Below, piece by piece: positions 37,696-47,899 of a DNA stretch of 64,000 bases. Position 1 is the stretch's first letter, and every line of letters begins with the position of its first letter. The notes below the pieces were generated by a model that saw only the letters and a list, made by a program, of their open reading frames with translations, did not search any database and was not told the DNA's origin. Made by a program: the position numbers and the translations under genes. Origin of the DNA: Saprospiraceae bacterium (GTDB lineage Bacteria; Bacteroidota; Bacteroidia; Chitinophagales; Saprospiraceae); assembly GCA_016787575.1 (NCBI GenBank), contig JAEUUO010000038.1, positions 1 through 64,000 of the forward strand, in the 5' to 3' direction.

Positions 37696-39582
37696 TTATT
37701 TTATAACAGTAAACTGTTTTGTACTTGTTCCTTCGTTTGTAGAAACACGGATCAAATAAGAACCAGCATTCAATGCAGCTGTACTGATTGAAAATACATC
37801 TTTAGTTACTTGTTTGTGTGATTCAAAATTCAGGATTTTTCCATTGATGTCTGCAATGGTTAAGTTTGCATCAGTTGGATTTGCAAAATTCAAACCAACT
37901 TTCAAGTTATCATTAACAACTGGGTTTGGATACAAACTCATGACATTGTCTGCCAATGGTTTTTCATCAGTTTTAGTTACAAACTCACAAATTAATTCCA
38001 ATATTGGAGTATTGGTTCCTTGAAAACCATTAAACCATTCACCGGCCTGGTCAATTACAAATGTAGAAAACGGCTGTGAATTGTATGATTTCTCGTTGCT
38101 GATTGCATGGAAAGTAGCTACAGCTCCTGTTGGAGTGGCTGGGTGATCTACACCAATGAAATAACGGGAGCTTTTTTGCAATAATATACCATTATCACCA
38201 GTATTGAAATCGGTAAGATCTACAGTGATTGGGTCATAATTTTGCTCAGTAGTTCCGCTGAATGCTTCTGCAGATAAAATATCTACTGAAGGTGAAGCAA
38301 TACCACCTGATCCATCAAAATTTGTAAATCCACCGTCCACATCATCTTTCACTTTCATTAAATAAATTGAAACTGCATAGCCATCTAAGGTTCCACCTGC
38401 ATTGGTTACAAGACTGAATTTTGCTTGTTTTGCAAGCCACTTGTCGTTGTCATTCCAACAATCTGAAGTGCGGTATTGGTTACCAAAAACATAGCCGGCA
38501 CCACCACCTGAACGAACACCACCAGTAGCTCTTGGAGCTTTTGCAAATTCATTTAAAGAAATCTCAAATGAATCTACACGGGTGTTGTCGTTTCTGTTGT
38601 AATCTGCAACGGTAGCATCTTTGCTGTATACAGACCAACGGATAAAATATTTACCAAAATCTAATTTGTTAGGTACAAATAAATTGGCAACATTAAAAGC
38701 TGTATCGTCGTCAGTAGTTTCTAAACGATCAATAATCACTGAATCCGCATGAATTACGGTCTTGCGATCAATGCCAATAATTTCTCCTTTTAACACGACA
38801 TTGGTTTGAGCTTTACCACCTTTGTTATTTAGGTTTGCCTGAAACAAAAAGCTGTCTGTACAGATCATTGCTTTAGGTTGTCTGTAAGCTGCAGGTGTAT
38901 AAAAATGACTGTTTAATGCCAAGTCATAATCTGGCAATGAAACCAATTGTACATCATCAACTATCCAGAAATAATATTCGCCATCAAAACGGAAACGGAA
39001 CTGAACTGTTGCCTGATTTCCTGCATCTGCAGAAATGTCAATTAAAATTTGACTGTTTGTTGGAGTTTCAGCATTTACTGCGATATCCTGATTCAACTGA
39101 TAACTATTCCAGTTTGCACCTCCGTCATTGGAAACATCTACATAACAAGTAGAATTAAAATTCCGATAGTATTGATTAAATTTCAAAGCCACACCACCGA
39201 AAGCTGAGCAATTGATTACAGGGCTTATTAAAACACCTGAATGCAATGAAGGGCATTTGCCATTGCCAAAATTTCCGGCAACACCAGCATTGTCTAATAA
39301 ATCGGAGTTGAAAACCATTGCTCCATTGGCTCTTGAAGGTGAGTTGATTGCACCTCTTGTACCATAATATGCGCCACCAGCTGCTGAAGAAGCTGCACTG
39401 TAATACCAACGTGCGCTATCTGCTTTTGCAGGGTCGTCTGAACTCAAACCTTGTGTAGTCCAGCCGTTAAATCCACCTGCAAATGTGGAATTTGGGTCAT
39501 TAGGTCCTCCCCATAAGATCTGGGAATTTACCCAGCTTACGCTTAGTCCTAAAAAGAATAAAATTGTAAAAATTTTTTGCAT
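37696..39582 (-). CDS. T9SS type A secreted protein with MAM/CARDB-like domains
   Basis: A 628-residue exported protein with a signal peptide (ending SWVNSQ). A jellyroll-like region at about 60-225 contains YVDVSNDGGANWNSYQ and YYFWIVDDVQLV, typical of MAM/adhesion-type domains in this phylum. A CARDB-like segment follows (FLFQANLNNKGGKAQTNVVL), then a T9SS type A signal (SLYPNPVVNDN ... GSYLIRVST). No catalytic site is seen; a surface or secreted binding role is inferred. It is transcribed alone, with its own terminator. Confidence 0.85.
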   Translation of the reverse strand: MQKIFTILFFLGLSVSWVNSQILWGGPNDPNSTFAGGFNGWTTQGLSSDDPAKADSARWYYSAASSAAGGAYYGTRGAINSPSRANGAMVFNSDLLDNAGVAGNFGNGKCPSLHSGVLISPVINCSAFGGVALKFNQYYRNFNSTCYVDVSNDGGANWNSYQLNQDIAVNAETPTNSQILIDISADAGNQATVQFRFRFDGEYYFWIVDDVQLVSLPDYDLALNSHFYTPAAYRQPKAMICTDSFLFQANLNNKGGKAQTNVVLKGEIIGIDRKTVIHADSVIIDRLETTDDDTAFNVANLFVPNKLDFGKYFIRWSVYSKDATVADYNRNDNTRVDSFEISLNEFAKAPRATGGVRSGGGAGYVFGNQYRTSDCWNDNDKWLAKQAKFSLVTNAGGTLDGYAVSIYLMKVKDDVDGGFTNFDGSGGIASPSVDILSAEAFSGTTEQNYDPITVDLTDFNTGDNGILLQKSSRYFIGVDHPATPTGAVATFHAISNEKSYNSQPFSTFVIDQAGEWFNGFQGTNTPILELICEFVTKTDEKPLADNVMSLYPNPVVNDNLKVGLNFANPTDANLTIADINGKILNFESHKQVTKDVFSISTAALNAGSYLIRVSTNEGTSTKQFTVIK

Positions 39583-39668
39583 AAATTCTGAAAATTGATG
39601 ATTGTGAATAAATTTTTTTCAAAAAAGCCCACAAATATATAAAACCGTAGTATATAATTGTTCGATTT

Positions 39669-40664
39669 TTAACTTAGAATCTCCTCGAGTTCCCTTAATA
39701 ATTCGTCTTTCCGCACTGGAACTACCCCCGATCGCTCACAAACCTGCCCGCCTCCTGCATTACAGCAAACTGCCATAAACTCATCTGATAACGAATAAGC
39801 AACGCAAATCGCTGCCAGACTTATGACAGTATCACCGGCTCCACTGACATCAGCAACTTTACGGGTCCTGGTTTTGTAGACCTGGCCTCTGTTTTTACCT
39901 TCAATCCAAATCCCTTCTGCAGCCAATGTAATCATTATTTTGTCACATAACAGTTTGTTTTTTAGATATTTAGATAAATGGGGCAGATCTTCAGGATGTT
40001 TTGATACCCATTCAGTTGCTTGGATGGCTTCTTTTAAATTGGGCTTGAATAAATGGACTCCTTTGTAATCAAAAAAATGATTTTTTTTGGGATCTACTAC
40101 CACTTTGACCCCTTGCAAGCGAGCCAATTCAATAATGCGCCCGATCCATTCTTTATGTAAAAAACCTTTATTATAGTCCTGCAGAATTAAAACCTTTATG
40201 TCTTGACTTTTAAATATGGAATACAAGGATTGCAAACATGTTTCTTGTAAATCTTTGCCAATTTCTGCTTCAGTTTCCTGATCTACCCTCACAATTTGGT
40301 GTTGGTCGGCCACAATTCGGGTCTTGACCGTGGTTGGTCGCTTTGAATCCTTAATTAAAAAAAGATGGTCGCAGTCGATTTCTGACAATAAATGATTTAA
40401 AATTTGACCATCTGCATCATCGCCACAAAGTCCCATCAAACTGGTCTTGCAACCCATGGCCTTTAAATTGGCTACCACATTGGATGCCCCTCCCAATTTA
40501 TCTTCAGTTTCCTTCCATAAAACAACAGGCACGGGTGCCTCTGGAGAGATTCGTGTTGCCTGGCCTCGAATGTACCGATCAATCATGATATCACCCAATA
40601 CCAGAATGTGCAGATCTTTATGATCCATTTTTAATTGACCAATCTCAGTTTCAAATTTATTCAA
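39669..40664 (-). CDS. rfaE1: D-glycero-beta-D-manno-heptose-7-phosphate kinase (RfaE domain I)
   Basis: A PfkB-family kinase that phosphorylates heptose-7-phosphate at C1 in ADP-heptose synthesis for the LPS core. It has 331 residues with the substrate signature LGDIMIDRYIRGQATRISPEAPVPV and the catalytic DVSGAGDT near 272-279. It is only the kinase half; in many proteobacteria this is fused to the nucleotidyltransferase (HldE). The gene overlaps the upstream waaA stop by four bases (ATGA), so the two are translationally coupled. Confidence 0.92.
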   Translation of the reverse strand: MNKFETEIGQLKMDHKDLHILVLGDIMIDRYIRGQATRISPEAPVPVVLWKETEDKLGGASNVVANLKAMGCKTSLMGLCGDDADGQILNHLLSEIDCDHLFLIKDSKRPTTVKTRIVADQHQIVRVDQETEAEIGKDLQETCLQSLYSIFKSQDIKVLILQDYNKGFLHKEWIGRIIELARLQGVKVVVDPKKNHFFDYKGVHLFKPNLKEAIQATEWVSKHPEDLPHLSKYLKNKLLCDKIMITLAAEGIWIEGKNRGQVYKTRTRKVADVSGAGDTVISLAAICVAYSLSDEFMAVCCNAGGGQVCERSGVVPVRKDELLRELEEILS

Positions 40665-41902
40665 ATCAGATTATTTTCCTCCAGGTAGCTGTAAATGAGT
40701 GCACTGGCACCTAGATTTTCCACAAAATAAGCATCAAAATGGGTCTTATTTTCATTTTTTTGAATGGACACTTTTGCAATAAATTCATTGAAATCATCCG
40801 ATGAGTTTATTGCAAAGGCCATTCCATGTTCAATACATTGGATAGCTTCCGGAAACTTCTTGTAATTGGGCCCAAAGCAAAGGGGGATTTTGTAAATCAA
40901 AGCTTCCAAAATATTGTGAATGCCTTTCCCAAAACCACCTCCAATATATGCAAATTGGGCATAACGGTATAAGGCTGCAAGAAATCCAATTTGATCCATT
41001 ATCAAAATTGGCACTTCAATGTTTCCATGCAAATTACTGTATCGCAAGCTTTGACCCTTAAACCGATTTTCAATTTGCAGTATGCTTTCTGCGTCTATTT
41101 TATGCGGAACCAAAATTATTTTCCATCCTGCTTCAATGGATTTGCGAATTCCATTTTCAAGGCAATCTAAATCCTCTAGCCAGATACTTCCCGCTATCCA
41201 GATTTTTTCAGAGTTGCAGAAATATTCAATTTTGGGAATCGTTTTGTTTTCATGGGCTATCTGTTCCACCCGATCCCATCTTGTATCGCCCACTTTCTGT
41301 ATGTTTGAAAATGATTGGTCTTTTAATAATTTATAAGATTCCTCGTTTTGTAAAAATAATTGCTGCGCCGGTTTCAGTTTATATAATAAAGATTTATTTA
41401 TGCGATATAATAAATAGTGATTTTTGCGAAGGATCATAGAAACAAAACAAAAGGGAATTTTTTTATTGGCAAGTATGTCCAAACAGTTAAACCAAAAGTC
41501 ATACTTGACAAACATTACCAAAGAGGGATTTATAATTTCAATAAAATCTTTTACCTCCTTGTAATTGTCTGAGGGAAAATAACACACACAATCTGCAAGC
41601 GGGTAATTTTTTAGTTTATCAAATCCAGAAGGAGAAAAAAAACTTAAAACAAGTTGATGCTCCGGATGTTTTTTACGAATCATTTCTAACAAGACCCTTC
41701 CTTGTTCAAACTCTCCCAAAGAAGCAACATGCATCCAGATTCGGCGTCCGCTTTGATTTAAATTTTGTTCTTTAAATTTAATTAAATTTTGTTTCCAATT
41801 TACACGTCCCGCTACCCAGGCTTTTGCATCTGACCTAAACCATGCTGCTATTCGCAGGATTAGAAAATAAACAGGAATTAGGCGGCGATAAAGAATGTAC
41901 AT
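40661..41902 (-). CDS. waaA: 3-deoxy-D-manno-octulosonate (Kdo) transferase
   Basis: Transfers Kdo from CMP-Kdo to lipid A, the first step of core assembly, at the inner face of the inner membrane. It has 413 residues: an N-terminal membrane anchor, the catalytic motif IWMHVASLGEFEQG (Glu64) and the nucleotide-binding C-terminal part YIGGGFGKGIHNILEALIYK. It is upstream of, and coupled to, rfaE1. Kdo transfer and heptose kinase side by side form an LPS-core unit. Confidence 0.93.
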   Translation of the reverse strand: MYILYRRLIPVYFLILRIAAWFRSDAKAWVAGRVNWKQNLIKFKEQNLNQSGRRIWMHVASLGEFEQGRVLLEMIRKKHPEHQLVLSFFSPSGFDKLKNYPLADCVCYFPSDNYKEVKDFIEIINPSLVMFVKYDFWFNCLDILANKKIPFCFVSMILRKNHYLLYRINKSLLYKLKPAQQLFLQNEESYKLLKDQSFSNIQKVGDTRWDRVEQIAHENKTIPKIEYFCNSEKIWIAGSIWLEDLDCLENGIRKSIEAGWKIILVPHKIDAESILQIENRFKGQSLRYSNLHGNIEVPILIMDQIGFLAALYRYAQFAYIGGGFGKGIHNILEALIYKIPLCFGPNYKKFPEAIQCIEHGMAFAINSSDDFNEFIAKVSIQKNENKTHFDAYFVENLGASALIYSYLEENNLI

Positions 41903-41974
41903 GAGGAAGAGAGGAAGAAATTACGAATTATTAAATCAATTAGGAATTAAACATTTACAAGTTACAATTAAATT

Positions 41975-42724
41975 CTAATACTCAATTTCTTCACCTTTAT
42001 TTCCCAAATAAAATGGCAGGTAAATACCCATTTTAAAATTTACTAAAAAATCTTTTCGATTGATGCCGAATTCTGATTGATTGGTGTCGTAATTTAATTT
42101 CCGTTGATTTTGTGTAAATCCGAAAACCGGTTCTACTCCAGTGTAAAAAGACAACCAGTTTTTTCTAGAGATGTATTCGTATCCTATAAAGGGAATAATT
42201 GCAAAACCATTGCTCAATCGATCCAATCCTTGCAAATAATCGGTTGTGAATTGATTTAGTGCTCGCGCATCGTCCACAAATCGGATGTGGTGTTGGATAA
42301 AACCTGCTCCCATTTGCCATTTTAAACTCTGGCGTGCATTGGCCTGACTTCCAATGGGTATCAAACCTCCAAAAAAGGCTTGCATAAAATAACCGCGTTC
42401 CCGGAGTTTCATTTCACTTAAATATTGATCAGCACCAATCAACAATCCTTCATAAGATGTTTGGAATGGTTTTAATACATTTTCATCAAGCTGGTTGCCA
42501 AAAAAGTAACTAAACTTTGTTCCAAAATTTATCCAATTTGAAGCTCCCTGATAACTCAATCCTGCACCAAGAACCAAATGATTTCCAAATCGATTGGCTA
42601 AATCTTGCATGGGAAATCCAAATCCGTAATTAAAATCCAATAAAAGTACCTGCTTTTCTTGCGCCATCATCAAACCAGATTGGAACAAAAAATACAAACT
42701 CAATAATTTTTTTAACTTATTCAT
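41975..42724 (-). CDS. Outer-membrane beta-barrel protein of unknown function
   Basis: A 249-residue exported protein. I start at the ATG giving MNKLKKLLSLYFLFQSGLMMAQ, a clear signal peptide ending MAQ. The rest alternates hydrophobic and polar residues with many aromatic-Gly patterns (WINFGTKFSYFFG, FAIIPFIGYEY), typical of an eight- to twelve-strand barrel. The final NFKMGIYLPFYL is a plausible last strand. It could be a porin-like or assembly partner; none is indicated. It precedes, in the same direction, the waaA-rfaE1 unit, with 72 bases between. Confidence 0.75.
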   Translation of the reverse strand: MNKLKKLLSLYFLFQSGLMMAQEKQVLLLDFNYGFGFPMQDLANRFGNHLVLGAGLSYQGASNWINFGTKFSYFFGNQLDENVLKPFQTSYEGLLIGADQYLSEMKLRERGYFMQAFFGGLIPIGSQANARQSLKWQMGAGFIQHHIRFVDDARALNQFTTDYLQGLDRLSNGFAIIPFIGYEYISRKNWLSFYTGVEPVFGFTQNQRKLNYDTNQSEFGINRKDFLVNFKMGIYLPFYLGNKGEEIEY

Positions 42725-43028
42725 GCCGCCCAAAATTACCTGAAAAACGTTTATAGTGCGTTTTATGTGTTGTGAAATGTAGGAAAAGGCTGGAGGTTAA
42801 GAGGATAAAAGATAGAGAGCAAGGTAGCGATGAAAGGCTGTTAGGTGGATGAAGTTAGCTTTTAGACTAAAGACAATAGATAATATACTAAATTGAGCTA
42901 TTCAGCTTACCAGCTTTCATTATTTATAAGATATTACTATTTAAGCTTATAAGTATATATAAAAAATAACATATATATTTTATTTATTGTATTCTTCATT
43001 GATTATCAACTATTTCATTCTGATTTTT
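42725..43028. other. Gene-free divergent intergenic region
   Basis: About 300 bases between divergent genes, with no reading frame. It contains GGCTGTTAGGTGG and TTTTAGACTAAAG, echoing the TTAGACTATTAG repeat words elsewhere, and an alternating-AT tract (about 42948-42985) ending near the promoter box of the UDP-sugar operon. Confidence 0.5.
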
Positions 43029-43036
43029 TATATTTG
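43029..43036 (+). promoter_or_regulatory. -7 box of the UDP-sugar/polysaccharide operon
   Basis: TATATTTG, an exact TAnnTTTG match, ends 8 bases before the first ATG. A TTG lies 27 bases upstream, longer than the usual 19-21. If real, the transcript would be almost leaderless. Confidence 0.4.
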
Positions 43037-43044
43037 TGGCAGCT

Positions 43045-43989
43045 ATGGCCACAAAACGAATATTAATCACCGGAGCGGCTGGATTTATCGGTTCGCATCT
43101 ATCTGACCGATTTATTAAAGAAGGGTATCAAGTTATTGGAATGGACAATTTGATAACCGGAAATCTGGCCAATATTGAACATTTATTTAGCCTTAAAGAA
43201 TTTGAATTTTACCACCATGATGTAAGCCGTTTTGTGCATGTTCCGGGCAAACTGGATTACATATTGCATTTTGCTTCTCCGGCTTCTCCAATAGATTATT
43301 TAAAAATGCCGATTCAGACTTTAAAAGTTGGTTCGTTGGGCACACACAATCTTTTGGGTTTGGCAAAAGAGAAAAAATCCCGCTTGCTGATAGCTTCTAC
43401 TTCTGAAGTTTATGGCGATCCATTGGTTCACCCACAACGGGAAGATTATTGGGGTAATGTAAATCCAATAGGGCCAAGGGGTGTTTACGATGAAGCCAAA
43501 CGGTTTCAAGAGGCCATTACCATGGCTTATCACCGGTATCACCAGCTCGAAACGCGAATTGTCCGAATTTTTAATACTTATGGACCACGAATGCGGGTGG
43601 AAGATGGAAGGGTTTTACCAGCTTTTTTCAGTCAGGCAATTAAAGGTCAGGATCTAAGCGTTTTTGGCGATGGATCACAAACAAGATCTTTCTGTTATGT
43701 CGATGATTTGGTAGAGGGAATTTATCGCTTGCTTTTGAGTGATTATGTGTATCCGGTAAATCTTGGAAATCCACAAGAAATTACGGTCAAAGAATTTGCA
43801 GAAGAAATTTTACTTTTAGTAAAAGGCAGCAAATCAAAAATTGCATACCATCCCTTGCCGGAAGATGATCCTAAACAACGCAGACCGGATATTAGCATTG
43901 CTCAAAAAATATTAAACTGGGAACCTAAGGTTGACCGGAAAGAAGGTTTAACAAGAACCTACGAATATTTTAAACAAGTTGTCGTTTAA
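43045..43989 (+). CDS. UDP-glucuronate decarboxylase-like NAD-dependent epimerase
   Basis: A short-chain NAD(P)-binding enzyme of 314 residues. The nucleotide site is GAAGFIG at 10-16; the active-site motifs STSEVYGDP and [11 protein letters not shown] (YxxxK) follow. The blocks [13 protein letters not shown] and [14 protein letters not shown] are typical of UDP-xylose synthase (UDP-glucuronate decarboxylase), which makes UDP-xylose for surface glycans. I start at ATG 43045 because the longer frame begins with GTG inside the promoter box. It is first of a three-gene operon (UDP-sugar, rfbB, export). Confidence 0.88.
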   Translation: MATKRILITGAAGFIGSHLSDRFIKEGYQVIGMDNLITGNLANIEHLFSLKEFEFYHHDVSRFVHVPGKLDYILHFASPASPIDYLKMPIQTLKVGSLGTHNLLGLAKEKKSRLLIASTSEVYGDPLVHPQREDYWGNVNPIGPRGVYDEAKRFQEAITMAYHRYHQLETRIVRIFNTYGPRMRVEDGRVLPAFFSQAIKGQDLSVFGDGSQTRSFCYVDDLVEGIYRLLLSDYVYPVNLGNPQEITVKEFAEEILLLVKGSKSKIAYHPLPEDDPKQRRPDISIAQKILNWEPKVDRKEGLTRTYEYFKQVVV

Positions 43990-43993
43990 ATGC

Positions 43994-45061
43994 ATGGCCG
44001 ATTCTAAAAAAACGATCTTAATCACAGGTGGTGCCGGATTTATTGGTTCGCATCTGGTGAAGCATTTTGTAAATAAATATCCTAATTATACCATTTACAA
44101 TTTGGATGTATTGAGTTATGCAGGAAACCTTGAAAATTTGCAATCGATACAAAATGCTCCAAATTATAAATTCGTTAAAGCGGATATCGTCAATTACGAA
44201 GGATTAAAAACCTGGTTTGAAACCATTCGACCTGAAGCTGTAATTCATCTGGCTGCAGAATCTCATGTGGATCGATCAATTGCTGATCCAACTGCATTTA
44301 TTAAAACCAATGTATTGGGTACGCTCAATTTATTGTTATGCGCCAAATCAATCTGGTCTGATGCTGCAGATTGGAACCGATTTTATCATATAAGTACCGA
44401 TGAAGTTTATGGTTCACTTGGCGAAGATGGGTATTTTACCGAACAAACATCTTATGATCCGCGTTCGCCATATTCTGCATCTAAAGCAAGTTCGGATCAC
44501 CTTGTAAGATCGTTCTTTCACACCTATCATTTTCCAATTTTAATTTCGAATTGTTCGAATAATTACGGTCCTAATCAATTTCCTGAAAAATTAATTCCGT
44601 TAATCATAAATAATATTCTGAATCAAAAACCTTTACCAGTTTATGGGAAAGGTGAAAATGTGCGCGATTGGTTATGGGTAGAAGATCATGTTTCAGCAAT
44701 TGATTTAATTTTCCATAAGGGTATTCTAGGACAGACATACAATATTGGGGGCGCTTCAGAAATGAAAAATATAGATTTGGTATTGCTGCTCTGTGAATTA
44801 ATGGATGAAAAATTGAACAGGCTAAAAGGCAGTTCAGCAAAATTAATTCATTTTGTCAGCGATCGCCCGGGTCATGACCACCGTTATGCCATTGATTTTA
44901 GTTATCTGACGCAACAACTTGGCTGGAAACCCAGCTGTTCTCTTAGGGATGGACTGCAAAAGACCATTGACTGGTATTTAAGCAATTCGGAGTGGTTGCA
45001 AAAAGTGAGTTCGGGAGATTATTTAAAATATTATGAGCAACATTATTTGCAACGCGTTTAA
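43994..45061 (+). CDS. rfbB: dTDP-glucose 4,6-dehydratase
   Basis: Converts dTDP-glucose to dTDP-4-keto-6-deoxyglucose, precursor of rhamnose and of the amino sugar made by the WecE-like enzyme elsewhere in the window. It has 355 residues: NAD site GGAGFIG at 12-18, catalytic STDEVYGSLGEDGYFTE, and the YxxxK in SPYSASKASSDHLV. The start codon lies four bases after the previous stop; an upstream TTG frame was rejected. All active-site blocks are intact. Confidence 0.95.
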   Translation: MADSKKTILITGGAGFIGSHLVKHFVNKYPNYTIYNLDVLSYAGNLENLQSIQNAPNYKFVKADIVNYEGLKTWFETIRPEAVIHLAAESHVDRSIADPTAFIKTNVLGTLNLLLCAKSIWSDAADWNRFYHISTDEVYGSLGEDGYFTEQTSYDPRSPYSASKASSDHLVRSFFHTYHFPILISNCSNNYGPNQFPEKLIPLIINNILNQKPLPVYGKGENVRDWLWVEDHVSAIDLIFHKGILGQTYNIGGASEMKNIDLVLLLCELMDEKLNRLKGSSAKLIHFVSDRPGHDHRYAIDFSYLTQQLGWKPSCSLRDGLQKTIDWYLSNSEWLQKVSSGDYLKYYEQHYLQRV

Positions 45062-45073
45062 TAAATTAAAAAA

Positions 45074-47899
45074 ATGAACCAGCATTTGCATATTGGGCTA
45101 TTTCTAAAAATATTTTACAATCCATTTAGATTTATAAAACACCAACTTTTTGTTTGTAGCTTTTTGTGTGCATTCATGTTTGTATTTGCAAGCCCATCTG
45201 TTCTCGCTCAACAACGAAAACAAATGGAAAATCAAGCTCTTGCAGAGTTGCAGAAAACAGGAATTAGCGAACAAGAACTCCGGAATTATTTATTGGAAAA
45301 AGGAATTGACCTTGACCAAACGAATAATTTGACAGCCGAACAAGCAATCCAATTGCAAGCAGAGATTGAAACAGCAGTAAAAGAATTGGAAGAAAAGAAA
45401 AAGAATGAAGTACGAAGCAAAACTGCCCCACCTGCCATCGATGATCACAAAATTCAGAATCGGATCCAGGCAAAAAATAAACAAACTGAACCGGCAGCAA
45501 TTCCTGCTAAAGTTGGAGGCGTTCGATTGGATAGTTTAAAAGAAGCTGATGGAACACTTCCTGAAATCAAAGATTCCGTTGCCATTTGGGGTCAACATAT
45601 ATTTAGAAATAAAAGTCTGGCTTTATACCGTCAGGCCAATGACATTAAACCTCCTGCTTCTTATGTTCTTGGCGTTGGCGATCAGATTACAGTAAGCATT
45701 TATGGATACAGTCAATTAAACGAAACTTACGAACTCAATACGGAAGGGTATATTTTACCTACACGAATGCCTCGTATTTTTTTAAAAGGAGTGACTTTGG
45801 GGCGTGCAAAAACGATGTTGAACAATTACTTTAAACGCTTTTACCGTTTTACAAACAATCAATTTGAGGTCAGTCTAAATTATTCACGCACAATCAATGT
45901 AAATATATTTGGAGAAGTTTATCAGTACGGAGGATTTACCATCCCAGCTATCAACACAGCGTTTAATGCTTTGATTGCATCCGGCGGCCCCAATAACATC
46001 GGATCGGTTCGCCGCATCAAATTGATTCGCAATGGAAAAACCAGCACGATTGATGTTTATAAATTCATGCAAAATCCGGGTGCTGATAAAGATTATTATC
46101 TTGAAAACAATGACATCATTCAAGTTCCGGTGGCTGATAAAGTCGTTCGGATAGAAGGTGCCATAAAACGCCCATTTCAATATGAATTGTTGGCAAATGA
46201 AGATTTAAATCAACTGATTCAATATGCGGGGGGGTTGCAGGAAAATGCCATTCTTAAAACCATACAATTAGAGCGCATACAGAATGATAAGAAAATGATC
46301 ATTGACATTCCTTATCAGGAAATAATTGCAAAAGGCGGAGATTTTATTTTAAAAAAAGGAGATCGTCTGACCGTGTTTTCAATTAAAACGCAGGTTGAAG
46401 ATGTGGTTTATGTTTCAGGTGAAGTTCGCGCAGAGGCATCCTATCAATTTAAACCTGGTTTGAAATTATCAGACTTATTAAAACGCATAGAATTTACACC
46501 ACAATCCAATGTTCAATTTGCTTTTATTAAAAGACGAAATCCGGACTTAACCTATTCCCTTTTGCGGATTGATTTGGCAGCATTGATGCAAGGAGATCTA
46601 AGTGCGGATAAATTATTGCAGGCTCAGGATCTTATAACGATTTATAAACAATCTTTTTATGCGGACCGTACGCATGTAAATGTAGAAGGAGCTGTGCGTT
46701 TACCCGGAAAATTTGATTTAAACCCAAATAAGGATATAAGGGTTCGCGATCTGGTTCTTTTATCTGGTGGATTGAAACAAGAGGCATTTCCTTATGCATT
46801 TTTATTTCGTATGCAATCCAACAATGCTAAAGATTATGAAATCATACGAATCGGCATTAAAGATGTAATGGAAAATCAACAATCCGATCAAAACATTTTT
46901 GTCAATGCATTTGATAGTTTGGTCGTGTTATCACAATCCAGTTTTACTGACCAATCTTATGTTGAAATTTCTGGTGCCATCAAGGAGCCCGGACGTTATC
47001 CCTACGGTGCTGGAATGTCGGCAAATGATCTGATCAATCTTGCAAAAGGTTTTACTTATTATGCTGCTTCCAATAAAATTGATATTTTCAGAGTTGTAAT
47101 TAAAAATAATGAACCAACAAAAACCATTGTTAAATCAATAGTATCTTCCAGAGATTTGAATGAACGCAATGCATTGCCAAATTTTCAATTGGATCCATAT
47201 GATATTGTTGTAATTCGGAGTCAACCGGAATTTCAATTTCAGCAAATGGTATATCTGGAAGGAGAAGTCCGCTATCCGGGGCCGTATGCATTGTTAAATC
47301 CGAATGAAAAAATTTCAGATATTATACAAAGAGCCGGCGGTTTAACATTGGAAGCTTTCCCGGAAGGAGCAACTTTATACCGAGTCAAAGACAGCATTGG
47401 ATATGTCGTTTTGGATTTGAAAGATGCTATGAAAAAACCGGACTCCCGATTTGATTTTATACTAAAAGAAAACGATCAGATTTATGTACCAAAACAAAAA
47501 GATTTGGTACGCATTGCAGGAGCCACGAATGCCAAAGATTTGTATCCTGATAAATTATTAGCAAATAACAATACCATCTCGGTTGCTTATTTTGAAGGTA
47601 AAAATGCAAAGTACTATGTTGATCATTATGCCGCCGGGGTTTCAAATAATGGCGATCCACGAAAGATAACTGTTGAACATGCAAATGGAAAAATAGAACG
47701 CACCAGAAGGGTATTCTTTTTTAAAACCTATCCGAAAGTTTACAAAGGATCGGTAATAAATGTAGGTTATAAAGATGCTAAGTTGCAAAAAGATAAAAAA
47801 GAGCACAAGGATGTAGATTGGGCGAAGGTGGTTGCTGATTCAATAGCACAGGCTACTGCTATCCTTTCTTTGATCTTATTGATTGATCGATTGAATTAA
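45074..47899 (+). CDS. SLBB-domain polysaccharide export protein (Wza-like)
   Basis: An outer-membrane/periplasmic channel for capsule or exopolysaccharide. It has 941 residues, a signal peptide (ending SVLAQ), a charged helical region (about 50-150), a Poly_export domain (SYVLGVGDQITVSIYG, about 195-280) and six SLBB-like modules in a row, each beginning like VNIFGEVYQYGGF or VYLEGEVRYPGPY. The C-terminus ends in a hydrophobic helix (TAILSLILLIDRLN). The long multi-SLBB form is typical of Bacteroidota. It follows rfbB by 12 bases. Its stop shares four bases (TTAA) with the convergent pgk stop. Confidence 0.92.
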   Translation: MNQHLHIGLFLKIFYNPFRFIKHQLFVCSFLCAFMFVFASPSVLAQQRKQMENQALAELQKTGISEQELRNYLLEKGIDLDQTNNLTAEQAIQLQAEIETAVKELEEKKKNEVRSKTAPPAIDDHKIQNRIQAKNKQTEPAAIPAKVGGVRLDSLKEADGTLPEIKDSVAIWGQHIFRNKSLALYRQANDIKPPASYVLGVGDQITVSIYGYSQLNETYELNTEGYILPTRMPRIFLKGVTLGRAKTMLNNYFKRFYRFTNNQFEVSLNYSRTINVNIFGEVYQYGGFTIPAINTAFNALIASGGPNNIGSVRRIKLIRNGKTSTIDVYKFMQNPGADKDYYLENNDIIQVPVADKVVRIEGAIKRPFQYELLANEDLNQLIQYAGGLQENAILKTIQLERIQNDKKMIIDIPYQEIIAKGGDFILKKGDRLTVFSIKTQVEDVVYVSGEVRAEASYQFKPGLKLSDLLKRIEFTPQSNVQFAFIKRRNPDLTYSLLRIDLAALMQGDLSADKLLQAQDLITIYKQSFYADRTHVNVEGAVRLPGKFDLNPNKDIRVRDLVLLSGGLKQEAFPYAFLFRMQSNNAKDYEIIRIGIKDVMENQQSDQNIFVNAFDSLVVLSQSSFTDQSYVEISGAIKEPGRYPYGAGMSANDLINLAKGFTYYAASNKIDIFRVVIKNNEPTKTIVKSIVSSRDLNERNALPNFQLDPYDIVVIRSQPEFQFQQMVYLEGEVRYPGPYALLNPNEKISDIIQRAGGLTLEAFPEGATLYRVKDSIGYVVLDLKDAMKKPDSRFDFILKENDQIYVPKQKDLVRIAGATNAKDLYPDKLLANNNTISVAYFEGKNAKYYVDHYAAGVSNNGDPRKITVEHANGKIERTRRVFFFKTYPKVYKGSVINVGYKDAKLQKDKKEHKDVDWAKVVADSIAQATAILSLILLIDRLN

